A stretch of 64,000 bases of DNA from the NCBI GenBank assembly GCA_963817335.1, contig CAWFNX010000001.1:1054001-1118000 (forward strand), written 5' to 3'. Position numbers and translations under genes: made by a program. How positions within the stretch are numbered: the stretch's first letter is position 1; every line of letters starts with the position of its first letter. Under the pieces are notes generated by a model. It did no database searches, was not told the DNA's origin, and saw only the letters and a list, made by a program, of their open reading frames with translations. The stretch is from AV40 sp963817335. GTDB lineage: Bacteria; Verrucomicrobiota; Verrucomicrobiia; Chthoniobacterales; UBA10450. Shown here piece by piece: positions 43,253 to 51,354 of this stretch.

Positions 43253-43405
43253 TCAGATTTTTCCCAAAAGGAACAGGATTAGTACGATCACCAGGATCAA
43301 TCCGAATCCACCGCTCGGATAGTAACCCCAGCCGGCGCTGTATGGCCATGTCGGCAGAGCTCCGAGCAGCAGAACAATCAAGATGATGAGTAAGATAGTG
43401 CGCAT
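43253..43405 (-). CDS. DUF3309-like small membrane protein
   Basis: A 50-residue protein, MRTILLIILIVLLLGALPTW then PYSAGWGYYPSGGFGLILVI and a hydrophobic tail. Two short membrane helices flank a Tyr/Gly-rich turn, exactly the DUF3309 layout seen in many proteobacteria and Verrucomicrobiota. Function unknown. Convergent with the peptidase gene; the upstream 190 bases to purA contain nothing I can identify. Confidence 0.8.
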   Translation of the reverse strand: MRTILLIILIVLLLGALPTWPYSAGWGYYPSGGFGLILVIVLILFLLGKI

Positions 43406-43599
43406 TACCCAGACTACGCGAGCGGTCTGCAAGGTGGTTGTCTTTTTCGCGCTGGTTAGCTTGAAAACCGCTTGCGCGACAGTGGAGTGTTCTTATCATT
43501 CGTGGGCAAGTCCCGACTGCGTCTTGTCCGCCACCGCGGACTCGTCCTTTGGCGAGCCAGATGCGTCGGGAAAATTTTTTGCCTGAGTTTGGAACTGAA

Positions 43600-44868
43600 A
43601 TGGCAAACACAATTTTAGTTGGCGCGCAGTGGGGTGACGAAGGGAAAGGCAAGATCATCGACGTCCTCACAAACAAGGCCGACGTGATCGTCCGCAGTCA
43701 GGGAGGAAATAATGCCGGTCACACCATCGTGCACGGCGGCAAGACTTACATCCTTCACCTCATTCCGTCGGGAATTCTGAGACGCGGAAAAGTTTGCGTC
43801 ATCGGCAACGGCGTGGTCGTCGATCCAATCGCTCTGGTAAGCGAAATCGAACAGTTGCGTCGAGCTGGAGTGAAAATTGGCAAAAACCTGTTGGTCAGTG
43901 ATTGCGCGCATCTGGTTTTGCCATACCACCGCGCCTTGGACGAACAGCGAGAACTCCGAAAAGGCCGCGGCAAAATCGGCACCACCAAGCGCGGAATCGG
44001 TCCCGCATACGGCGACAAAGCAGCCCGGACCGGTTTGCGTGTCTCGGACTTGATGCAGCCGAGGTTGTTCTCGAAAAAATTACAGGCCAAGAACCGTGAA
44101 AACAACGCGGTGCTCCGCGCGCTCGGCGCCAAAGCCATCGATCACGAAGAGGTAAACAAGAACTACCTCGCTGCCGCAGCCAAGTTGCGACCGTTCGTCA
44201 CGAACACGGTGGTGTATTTGCACCACGCGATTGAGCGCGGAAAAAACCTATTGTTCGAAGGCGCGCAGGGAACATTTTTAGACATCGACCACGGCACCTA
44301 TCCGTATGTGACGTCATCGAACACAACGGCCGGCGGCGCTTCGACCGGCACCGGGGTTCCACCGAATCGGATCGATCGTGTGGTGGGGGTAATGAAAGCT
44401 TATACGACGCGGGTGGGTGAGGGGCCGTTGCCGACGGAAGATCAACGACTTTCGGACCTGCTCCATTCGCTGGGCCGGGAGTTCGGCGCGACCACGGGAC
44501 GAGCCCGGCGGTGCGGTTGGTTTGACGCGGTGGCTACGCGCTACGCGGCGTTGATCAACGGGATTGATGAGCTGGCGATCACTAATCTGGATGGTTTGGA
44601 CACGGTCGATCCGATTCGGATCTGCGTCGGTTACCGGTTGAATGGGAAACGCCTCAATGTTCCTCCCTGTGATGCGGTGCAATTGGACAATTGCGAACCG
44701 ATATACGAAGAGATGCCGGGCTGGAATCAATCCACGAGTTCTGCGAAAAAACTTTCACAACTTCCACGCGCCACACGAGATTACGTGAAACGTCTTCAAC
44801 AGCTTACCGGGGCAAAGATTTCCATCATCAGCGTCGGGCCGACGCGCGCGCAGACCATCTTTTTGTAA
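43600..44868 (+). CDS. purA: adenylosuccinate synthetase
   Basis: GTP-dependent first step from IMP to AMP. The 422-residue protein from the ATG at 43600 has GAQWGDEGKGKIIDVL, GGNNAGHTIVHGGK, GTTKRGIGPAYGDKAAR, FEGAQGTFLDIDHGTYPYVT and TTGRARRCGWFDAV, all standard. A 17-codon upstream extension in the same frame is not needed. Its stop overlaps the uppS start (TAATG), so the two are coupled. Confidence 0.96.
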   Translation: MANTILVGAQWGDEGKGKIIDVLTNKADVIVRSQGGNNAGHTIVHGGKTYILHLIPSGILRRGKVCVIGNGVVVDPIALVSEIEQLRRAGVKIGKNLLVSDCAHLVLPYHRALDEQRELRKGRGKIGTTKRGIGPAYGDKAARTGLRVSDLMQPRLFSKKLQAKNRENNAVLRALGAKAIDHEEVNKNYLAAAAKLRPFVTNTVVYLHHAIERGKNLLFEGAQGTFLDIDHGTYPYVTSSNTTAGGASTGTGVPPNRIDRVVGVMKAYTTRVGEGPLPTEDQRLSDLLHSLGREFGATTGRARRCGWFDAVATRYAALINGIDELAITNLDGLDTVDPIRICVGYRLNGKRLNVPPCDAVQLDNCEPIYEEMPGWNQSTSSAKKLSQLPRATRDYVKRLQQLTGAKISIISVGPTRAQTIFL

Positions 44869-45584
44869 TGGCCGTCGCCGGCAAATCTGTTCCGCGCCAC
44901 ATCGCCATTATCATGGACGGCAATGGCCGGTGGGCCAAAGACCGCGGCTTGCCTCGAATCAAAGGACACGAAGAAGGGGCCCGGGCGGCCCGCGAATGCG
45001 TCGAAGGCTGCGCTGACCTTAAGGTCGATTTTCTGACCCTCTACGCCTTTTCCGCTGAAAACTGGCAGCGGCCGAAAAGTGAAGTCTTTGCCCTGATGCG
45101 GCTGTTGGAAAAGTTTTTGAAGGAAAAAACCCCGGAACTGATCGAGAAAAACGTGCGATTGCAGGCAATCGGCCGGCTGACCGACTTGCCGGGCTCTTGT
45201 CAGCAGCAGCTTCACAAATCAATCGAATCAACCGCGAACAATACGGGCGTTACGCTCATTCTCGCCCTCAGTTACGGCGGGCGGCTGGAGATTATTGACG
45301 GTATCAAGAGTCTGCTTCGCGCAATTGAGCTCGGTCACATCGACAAGGGCATGATCGACGTTGAGATGTTTAGCAAACATCTTTACACACGGTATTATCC
45401 CGATCCCGACCTTCTGATTCGAACTTCCGGAGAAATGCGCCTGTCGAACTTTCTGCTCTGGCAAACTTCCTACACGGAAATGTATGTAACGCCGAAGCTG
45501 TGGCCCGACTTCACCAAGAAGGATCTGGTTGCTGCGGTTGAGGAATACGGCCGGCGTCAGCGGCGTTACGGCCGAAGCGAGTAA
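44868..45584 (+). CDS. uppS: isoprenyl transferase (undecaprenyl diphosphate synthase)
   Basis: A 238-residue cis-prenyltransferase making the C55 carrier for cell-wall and polysaccharide synthesis. IIMDGNGRWAKDRGLPRIKG, YAFSAENWQRPKSEV, LALSYGGRLEI and DLLIRTSGEMRLSNFLLWQT are the conserved regions. The ATG overlaps the purA stop. A REP hairpin follows the stop. Confidence 0.95.
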   Translation: MAVAGKSVPRHIAIIMDGNGRWAKDRGLPRIKGHEEGARAARECVEGCADLKVDFLTLYAFSAENWQRPKSEVFALMRLLEKFLKEKTPELIEKNVRLQAIGRLTDLPGSCQQQLHKSIESTANNTGVTLILALSYGGRLEIIDGIKSLLRAIELGHIDKGMIDVEMFSKHLYTRYYPDPDLLIRTSGEMRLSNFLLWQTSYTEMYVTPKLWPDFTKKDLVAAVEEYGRRQRRYGRSE

Positions 45585-45586
45585 CA

Positions 45587-45611
45587 GGTAGCGGCGGGTC
45601 ACCGACCCGCC
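45587..45611. repeat. single GTAG-REP hairpin
   Basis: GGTAGCGGCGGGTC / GACCCGCC, two bases after the uppS stop and a few bases before the convergent hemW stop. Confidence 0.7.
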
Positions 45612-45619
45612 ATCCAAAG

Positions 45620-46786
45620 CTAGACGAGTTCCGCCGCGACCGAGTCGGCCAGCGCTTTTCCCGCGCGGGTTAAGACAAATCGATCGTCCGCTTTTTGAAG
45701 CAGCCCGAGCCTAACGAATTCGCGGGTCTCGGCTTCAAATGATTCGAGCAATCGCTCGGGCACACCGATGTTGGTCCGCAAAGCGAGGGCGACTCTTTCC
45801 GCGCGCTTCATCTCATCGGTCAAATGCTCGACCGATCCGATTGCATCTTCGGCCGAAAGAACTGCGTCGGAATACTTGCGAAAGTTCGGAATGTTTTGAA
45901 ACCGGTTCATGCCAATGGTGGAGAAAGCGCTCGGACCAATGCCAAGATAATCGGCGCCGAACCAATAGCCTCGGTTGTGCAGCGAACGAAACTCCGGCTT
46001 CGCGTAATTCGAGATTTCGTAATGCTCGTAGCCCGCAGTCTCCAACATCGACATCGCGAGATCCAAAAATTCCGCATCGGCGTCTTCATTTTGGCGAAAC
46101 TCTCCCCGGGCGTGTCGCAGAAAGAACTCGGTATCTTCCTCGTAAGTCAGGCAGTAGGTGGAAATGTGCTCGGGGCCCAGAGCAATCGTTCGTTCCAAAG
46201 TTTCCCGCCATTGATTGATGCTTTGTCCCGGCAATCCAAACATCAGATCCACATTGATGTTCCCGAATCCAGCCCCGCGAAGGATTTGAAACGATTGGTC
46301 CACTTGCTTCGAATCGTGCTCGCGGCCCAGCAATTTCAAGAGATCGTCGTCCCACGATTGAACGCCGAGACTGATCCGGGTGACCCCGAGTTGTCGGAGC
46401 AATCCGGCTTTCCGGGCCGAAACGCTTCCCGGGTTCGCTTCCATGGTCCATTCGACCAATTGCGACAGATCCAGCGAGCGACGAAAGCCGGTGAGCAAAT
46501 AATCAAGCTGCGTTGACGTGAGCGCGGTGGGAGTTCCGCCGCCGAAATAGATGGTCGTTGGACGCAGCGATCGATTTTTTGCTTGGCTCTGCAACTCGCG
46601 CAAAATGGCCTCACAAAATCGCTGGGTTTCCGAGCGATCGAGGAGCTCCTTGTAAAAGGCACAGTAAGGGCAAATCCGCGCGCAAAATGGGATATGAACG
46701 TAAAGATGGCCGATTGTGTCGGACGAACTCCGACCATTTTGCCGCTCGAGTGAAATCTCGGAGTTGTGATTCGCGTCCACGACCAT
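45620..46786 (-). CDS. hemW: radical SAM heme chaperone HemW-like protein
   Basis: About 388 residues from the ATG at 46786. The radical SAM cluster motif is HIPFCARICPYCAFYK (CxxxCxxC); IYFGGGTPTAL and MEANPGSVS follow, and SLHNRGYWFGADYLGIGPSA carries the HNxxYW signature that separates HemW from coproporphyrinogen III oxidase HemN. It is thought to deliver heme to respiratory enzymes. Its start is only 13 bases from the divergent DUF362 gene. Confidence 0.9.
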   Translation of the reverse strand: MVVDANHNSEISLERQNGRSSSDTIGHLYVHIPFCARICPYCAFYKELLDRSETQRFCEAILRELQSQAKNRSLRPTTIYFGGGTPTALTSTQLDYLLTGFRRSLDLSQLVEWTMEANPGSVSARKAGLLRQLGVTRISLGVQSWDDDLLKLLGREHDSKQVDQSFQILRGAGFGNINVDLMFGLPGQSINQWRETLERTIALGPEHISTYCLTYEEDTEFFLRHARGEFRQNEDADAEFLDLAMSMLETAGYEHYEISNYAKPEFRSLHNRGYWFGADYLGIGPSAFSTIGMNRFQNIPNFRKYSDAVLSAEDAIGSVEHLTDEMKRAERVALALRTNIGVPERLLESFEAETREFVRLGLLQKADDRFVLTRAGKALADSVAAELV

Positions 46787-46799
46787 AAAATCAAGTCCC

Positions 46800-47840
46800 T
46801 TGTCGATTCGAAATGTAGCTCTGGTTTTCTTCTGCGCCATCACGGGCACGTGGGCGCAAACCCCTTCGCCAGTCAAGTCGACCGTTTATACGACCCACGA
46901 TGCGAATGCGATCGTCAACTACAAAACAAATTCGCGCGTCGTCCACGCGATGGTCGACCGTCTGGTTTTAGCGGCAACGGGGCAGCCGGATTTGGCTGCG
47001 GCGTGGAATTCACTGATCTCGCCTAACGACAAGGTTGGAATCAAAATCTCCGCGGCGGGAGGGGAACTGTTTACGACCCACCATGACATCGTCACCGCGA
47101 TTGTGGATGGTTTGGTCGCGGCCGGTCATCCGCGGGGAAGCATTATCGTTTGGGACCGTTCGCTGGAAGGAACGAAAGGGGCCGGTTACAAATCGGGTGG
47201 AGACGGCTTTCAACTCAAGAGCATCGCGCCGCGTAGCGGTTACGATCCCAAAGCGACCTTTACTGCGGGGTTGCTCGGCAAACTTATTTGGGGCGACGTC
47301 GATTATATCAGCGACAAGGGAAAGAGTGTGCCGCTGTCCGACACGGAAAATACCAGCAGCGTCAGCCATTTTTGTCGGATCCTTTCCACCGATGTGACCA
47401 AAGTCATCAACGTTCCGGTGATGAGCAGCAGCACGACCAATGGCATCGCCGGTTGTCTTTACAACATGACAATCCCGAACATCGACAATTGGCGCAGGTT
47501 TGCCCAGGGAACGCCGTTCGGCGCCGAAAGCATCGCCCTTATCTACGCGAACGAAACTATTTCGAAGAAAGTCGTGTTGAACATAATGGACGGCTTGCTC
47601 GCGCAATACGGCGGCGGCCCGGCATCGCAGCCAAACTTCGCATTGCATTACGCGACGCTCTACGCGAGCAAAGATCCAGTGGCATTGGATGCCGTCGCCG
47701 TGAAGCAACTCGACACCTGGCGGGCCAAGGAGAGTTTTCCGCCGATCGGTCGGCTCGCAAGTTATATTCCAACCGCAACCACGGTCGGCCTGGGCAATTC
47801 GGACTCGAGTCGGATTGAGGTGAAAAATGTCGGCCGCTGA
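46800..47840 (+). CDS. exported DUF362-domain protein
   Basis: About 346 residues with a TTG start and a signal peptide (NVALVFFCAITGTWAQ). DUF362 regions visible are NDKVGIKISAAGG, IIVWDRSLEGTKGAGY, VINVPVMSSSTTNG and SKDPVALDAVAVKQLD. No ferredoxin-type Cys cluster is present, unlike many DUF362 proteins. Function unknown. Its 3' end overlaps the squalene synthase gene by 14 bases. Confidence 0.8.
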   Translation: MSIRNVALVFFCAITGTWAQTPSPVKSTVYTTHDANAIVNYKTNSRVVHAMVDRLVLAATGQPDLAAAWNSLISPNDKVGIKISAAGGELFTTHHDIVTAIVDGLVAAGHPRGSIIVWDRSLEGTKGAGYKSGGDGFQLKSIAPRSGYDPKATFTAGLLGKLIWGDVDYISDKGKSVPLSDTENTSSVSHFCRILSTDVTKVINVPVMSSSTTNGIAGCLYNMTIPNIDNWRRFAQGTPFGAESIALIYANETISKKVVLNIMDGLLAQYGGGPASQPNFALHYATLYASKDPVALDAVAVKQLDTWRAKESFPPIGRLASYIPTATTVGLGNSDSSRIEVKNVGR

Positions 47841-48864
47841 AACGTTGACTGACTTGTCGCCACGGGCCGTGTCGGTTTCAGCGTTGCGCGGACCGATCCT
47901 TCGCCGTGTTTCACGTTCGTTCTATCTATCGGTTCTTTTTTTGCCGAACAAACTGCGAAACCCGGTCGCGCTCGGCTACCTCTTGGCCCGCGCGTCGGAC
48001 ACGATCGCCGATACTGCAGAGTTGCCGATCGAGTTGCGTCTCGAAAAGTTGCAATTGCTCGCGCGTGGAATTCAAGGCGAAGCGCTCGGGAATGCAATCA
48101 ACGATCTCATCGCGTCGGTGGCGCCGTTGCAGAAGAACGAATCCGAGCGGGCATTGCTTGAATCTCTATCGACGTGTTTGGATTGGCTCGATCGAACCGA
48201 CGTTTTCGACCGCGAAGAAGTCCGGGCTGCTCTGGAGAAGATCAATCGCGGGCAGCTTCTCGATCTCGAGCGTTTTCGAGATCCAAAGCAACTCGTCGCG
48301 CTGGAAACCGCGGCCGATCTCGATGAATACACTTACCTGGTCGCCGGCAGCGCCGGAGAATTTTGGACGCGGCTTTGCTTCCATTACCTGCGAAAATTTT
48401 CCGCCCGAACTGAGAGCGACATGCTCGAACTCGGGAAGCGCTACGGCCAGGGTTTGCAGTTGATCAATATCCTGCGCGACGCCGGTGAAGATCTTCGCGC
48501 GGGGCGATGTTATTTTCCGAACGAAGAACTCGCCACCGTCGCGATGGAGGCTTCGCAGATCGTGCGGGAACCGCAGCGTTTCCTCCCGGTCTATCGAAAA
48601 TGGCGCGAGAAAGCGGAGCAGGGGATCAAGGCGGGATTTGATTATTCCAATTCGATTAAAAATCGCCGCGTTCGCATCGCCACCGTGCTGCCGGCGCTCA
48701 TCGGCGCGCGCACACTGGTGCTGTTGAAGGACGCGGGTGCGACCATGCTTCACCGGCGCATCAAAGTTCCGCGAAAAGAAGTCCGCTCGATTATCAGATC
48801 GATAACCGCAAGCCTTGGCTCGCGGTCGCGAATCGAAACGCTGTTTCGAGAACTGTCCCGCTGA
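47827..48864 (+). CDS. squalene/phytoene synthase family protein
   Basis: A 345-residue head-to-head prenyl synthase. RSFYLSVLFLP, the first aspartate motif ARASDTIADT, the YTYLVAGSAGEFW helix and the second aspartate motif NILRDAGEDLRAGRCYFP are intact. The motifs fit squalene synthases, and soil Verrucomicrobia often make hopanoids, but no hpn gene accompanies it, so squalene versus dehydrosqualene is undecided. Confidence 0.87.
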   Translation: MSAAETLTDLSPRAVSVSALRGPILRRVSRSFYLSVLFLPNKLRNPVALGYLLARASDTIADTAELPIELRLEKLQLLARGIQGEALGNAINDLIASVAPLQKNESERALLESLSTCLDWLDRTDVFDREEVRAALEKINRGQLLDLERFRDPKQLVALETAADLDEYTYLVAGSAGEFWTRLCFHYLRKFSARTESDMLELGKRYGQGLQLINILRDAGEDLRAGRCYFPNEELATVAMEASQIVREPQRFLPVYRKWREKAEQGIKAGFDYSNSIKNRRVRIATVLPALIGARTLVLLKDAGATMLHRRIKVPRKEVRSIIRSITASLGSRSRIETLFRELSR

Positions 48865-48872
48865 TCGACAGT

Positions 48873-49697
48873 TCAGAGAAAATAGTTTCGCTGCTTTTCG
48901 CTGATCGGTTTTTCAAGCCGCTCCAAGACCAGCATCATGTCTTCCCAGACTTTGCGTTTTTCTGACGGCGATTGGTTCCGCAAAAGATAGGCTGGGTGAT
49001 ACGTAACCATTAACGGCGTGCCGTTGAAGGAATCCCAGCGGCCGCGCAGTTCGCGCATCGGAGCACGGGTTCCGAGAAGTCCTTCGACCGCGACCGCCCC
49101 AAGCGCCACGATCACTTTCGGTTGAATGATTCCGATCTGTTCCATCAAATACGGCCGGCAGGTTTGCATTTCGGTCGGCGTTGGCGGGCGGTTGCCGTAA
49201 GAACTTCCGGGCGTATCCGGCCGGCATTTAAGAATGTTTGCGATATAAACTTCGCCCCGAGCAAATCCCATCGCCTTGATGATTTTCGTCAGCAGCTGAC
49301 CGGCCCGGCCGACGAACGGTTCACCTTGTGCGTCTTCATCGGCCCCCGGCGCTTCGCCAACGAACATCAGGTCCGCGTCAGGATTGCCGACGCCAAAAAC
49401 GGTCTGGGTGCGCGAATTCGCCAGGTTAGGACATTTAACGCAGGCGCAGACGCGTTCATTAACAGCCGCGAGTTTGTCGACCTTCTGATCTTTGGAGGGA
49501 CACGCGCTGTCGTGTCCCAAGATCTTGGGCGCCGACAGCGCGGCGGCCTCCATGAGGTTCGGCGTCGAAGACGAAACGCGATTCAGGGCTTCGAGCGCGC
49601 GGCGGGACGCGCACGGGCGGTGCGGGGTTTCGTCGCGCATGCGCTCGAGAGTTTGTAAAACGGATTCGAGCGCCTGCGGAAATTGCATCTGCCGCAT
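48873..49697 (-). CDS. family 4 uracil-DNA glycosylase (Fe-S type)
   Basis: About 274 residues from the ATG at 49697 (MRQMQFPQALES). It removes uracil from DNA. The Fe-S cysteines begin CACVKCPNL, the active-site loop is GEAPGADEDAQGEPFVGRAG, followed by YIANILKCRPD and the closing MVTYHPAYLLR. A 33-codon upstream frame extension is REP-derived and rejected. Divergent to queA with a REP doublet between them. Confidence 0.9.
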   Translation of the reverse strand: MRQMQFPQALESVLQTLERMRDETPHRPCASRRALEALNRVSSSTPNLMEAAALSAPKILGHDSACPSKDQKVDKLAAVNERVCACVKCPNLANSRTQTVFGVGNPDADLMFVGEAPGADEDAQGEPFVGRAGQLLTKIIKAMGFARGEVYIANILKCRPDTPGSSYGNRPPTPTEMQTCRPYLMEQIGIIQPKVIVALGAVAVEGLLGTRAPMRELRGRWDSFNGTPLMVTYHPAYLLRNQSPSEKRKVWEDMMLVLERLEKPISEKQRNYFL

Positions 49698-49735
49698 ATT
49701 GTAAAGTTTTGCGCAGATCGGCAAATGATTTGAAT

Positions 49736-49790
49736 GGTAGGGGCGATTGACCCCAATCGCCCGCGGGCGGTTCGGGGAACCGCCCCTACC
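49736..49790. repeat. GTAG-REP doublet between UDG and queA
   Basis: GGTAGGGGCGATTGA/TCAATCGCC-like and GGGCGGTTC/GAACCGCC stems end in CTACC. Nearly the same two stems, in the opposite order, make up the mutL insertion. Confidence 0.8.
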
Positions 49791-49794
49791 TGAC

Positions 49795-50871
49795 ATGAGC
49801 TTGAAGCTGAGCGACTACGAATATCCGCTTCCGGAGTCACTCATCGCGACGCGGCCGCTGCCCCGTCGTGATGAATCCCGGATGATGGTGCTTCATCGCG
49901 ATTCCCAAACGATTGAGCATCGACAGTTTGGCGACCTCAAGGCTTTTCTGCGGCCGGGCGAACTGGTGGTCCTGAATAACACCCGCGTCCTCGCCGCGCG
50001 CCGATTTTCCGACGATCACGCGATCGAGTTTTTATTTCTGGAGAAGCTCGGGGAAGCGCGGTGGAAATGCTGGGTAAAACCGGGCCGGAAGATGCGGGTC
50101 GGCTCCGCCGCGAAGATCGATAATGCTCAACTGCGGGTTGAAGAAATTTTGCCCGACGGCGAACGAATCGTTGCGTTGGGTGAAGACATCGACATTTACG
50201 CGCACGGTTCGATGCCGATTCCGCCGTATATCCGACGGGAAAGCGATGTCGCCGACGCGGAGCGTTATCAGACCGTGTTTGCCCAAACGCCGGGCGCACT
50301 GGCCGCCCCGACCGCTGGTCTTCATTTCACGTCACAACTCCTAAACGAAGTTCCACACACGTTTGTTACCCTCCACGTCGGTCCCGGAACTTTTAAGCCG
50401 GTGCAGGCAGAAAATATCACGGAGCATCGGATGCACGCCGAATCGTTTTCAATCTCGGAGGAGGCGGCGCAGAAAATCAATCAGTCCAAACACATTCTCG
50501 CCGTCGGAACAACCTCCGTCCGAGTTTTGGAAACTGCCGTCCAAAAATCTCGAATGCAAAATGCATTCAAGTTAGAACGAACGCGAAATCTTACAGGAGC
50601 GTGCTCCCAAACTCGAATGCAACATGCATTCAAGTTGCCAGAGCGGATGGAGATTGTTGCGCAAGAAGGTGAAACGGACCTTTTCATCTATCCGCGGTTT
50701 GAGTTTCAGGTTGTGGACGGGATGTTGACGAATTTCCATCTGCCGCGTTCGACGTTGCTCATGTTGGTCAGCGCATTCGCCGGGCGGGAGTTTGTGTTGC
50801 GCGCCTATGCCGAAGCCGTCCGGGAGCGGTACCGATTCTATAGTTACGGCGATTGCATGCTGATCCTGTAA
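49795..50871 (+). CDS. queA: S-adenosylmethionine:tRNA ribosyltransferase-isomerase
   Basis: Makes epoxyqueuosine in tRNA from SAM and preQ1-tRNA. KLSDYEYPLPESLIA, DESRMMVL, LAAPTAGLHFT, EHRMHAESF, GTTSVRVLE and GETDLFIYPRFEF, then TNFHLPRSTLLMLVSAFAG, are the expected segments. Between SVRVLE and GETDLF there are 45 residues rather than the usual 16 or so, because the stretch is encoded by two CGAATGCA palindromes and a small hairpin inserted in frame (50545-50640). The insertion lies in a surface loop, so activity may survive. Confidence 0.93.
   Translation: MSLKLSDYEYPLPESLIATRPLPRRDESRMMVLHRDSQTIEHRQFGDLKAFLRPGELVVLNNTRVLAARRFSDDHAIEFLFLEKLGEARWKCWVKPGRKMRVGSAAKIDNAQLRVEEILPDGERIVALGEDIDIYAHGSMPIPPYIRRESDVADAERYQTVFAQTPGALAAPTAGLHFTSQLLNEVPHTFVTLHVGPGTFKPVQAENITEHRMHAESFSISEEAAQKINQSKHILAVGTTSVRVLETAVQKSRMQNAFKLERTRNLTGACSQTRMQHAFKLPERMEIVAQEGETDLFIYPRFEFQVVDGMLTNFHLPRSTLLMLVSAFAGREFVLRAYAEAVRERYRFYSYGDCMLIL
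50545..50640. repeat. palindrome pair inserted in frame in queA
   Basis: CTCGAATGCA-AAA-TGCATTCAAG at 50549-50571 and CTCGAATGCA-ACA-TGCATTCAAG at 50612-50634 surround a GGAGCGTGCTCC hairpin at 50596-50607. The palindromes are the same family as those around the winged-helix gene at 9582, with one change in each left arm. Both encode RMQ(N/H)AFKL in the same frame. Confidence 0.85.
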
Positions 50872-50876
50872 AGACA

Positions 50877-50955
50877 AACCACGAATTGACACGAATCGAC
50901 ACAAATGGAGTATCGGCAAATCCGTATTTGTGTTTATTCGTGTCCATTAGTGGTT
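50877..50955. repeat. inverted pair of AACCACGAAT-type repeats
   Basis: The arm at 50877-50906 (AACCACGAATTGACACGAAT...) and the reverse complement of 50926-50955 (AACCACTAATGGACACGAAT...) match at about 25 of 30 bases, with a 19-base loop. It fills the whole gap between queA and the thioesterase gene. Elements of this form are familiar as dispersed non-coding repeats in other genomes; I could not check that here. Confidence 0.75.
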
Positions 50956-50957
50956 AA

Positions 50958-51347
50958 ATGAACTCTATCGATCAACCGAAGGGCGAACTCGTAATTCAAA
51001 CCATCGCGATGCCGAAGGATACAAATCGCGACGGCGACATTTTTGGCGGGTGGCTGGTGTCCCAAATGGATTTGGGCAGCGCGATTCTCGCCGGAAAGAT
51101 AGCAAAGAGCCGGGTGGTGACGGTCGCAATCGACGGAATGGCGTTTCTTAATCCGGTGCGGGTTGGCGATACGGTCGCGTGTTACGCATGGTTGGAGAAA
51201 ATCGGTCGGACCTCGATGAAAATCTGTGTCGACGTGTGGGTGACGCGTTATCGCACTGGCGATAGCGTGAAGGTCACCAGCGGCGTGTTCACTTACGTTG
51301 CGCTAGGGCCGGACGGGAAACCCACGTCGGTGGTCCGCGAAGGCTGA
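50958..51347 (+). CDS. acyl-CoA thioesterase, hot-dog fold (YciA-like)
   Basis: A 129-residue thioesterase. The family motif PKDTNRDGDIFGGWLVSQMD carries the catalytic Asp and the helix of the hot-dog fold, followed by VVTVAIDGMAFLNPVRVGD. It hydrolyses acyl-CoAs, usually of broad chain length. It starts two bases after an inverted repeat that fills its upstream region. Confidence 0.9.
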   Translation: MNSIDQPKGELVIQTIAMPKDTNRDGDIFGGWLVSQMDLGSAILAGKIAKSRVVTVAIDGMAFLNPVRVGDTVACYAWLEKIGRTSMKICVDVWVTRYRTGDSVKVTSGVFTYVALGPDGKPTSVVREG

Positions 51348-51354
51348 GGAGAAA

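Noticed and set aside
49698..49796. N-terminal extension of the uracil-DNA glycosylase
   Set aside because: Those codons are the antisense reading of the GTAG-REP doublet.
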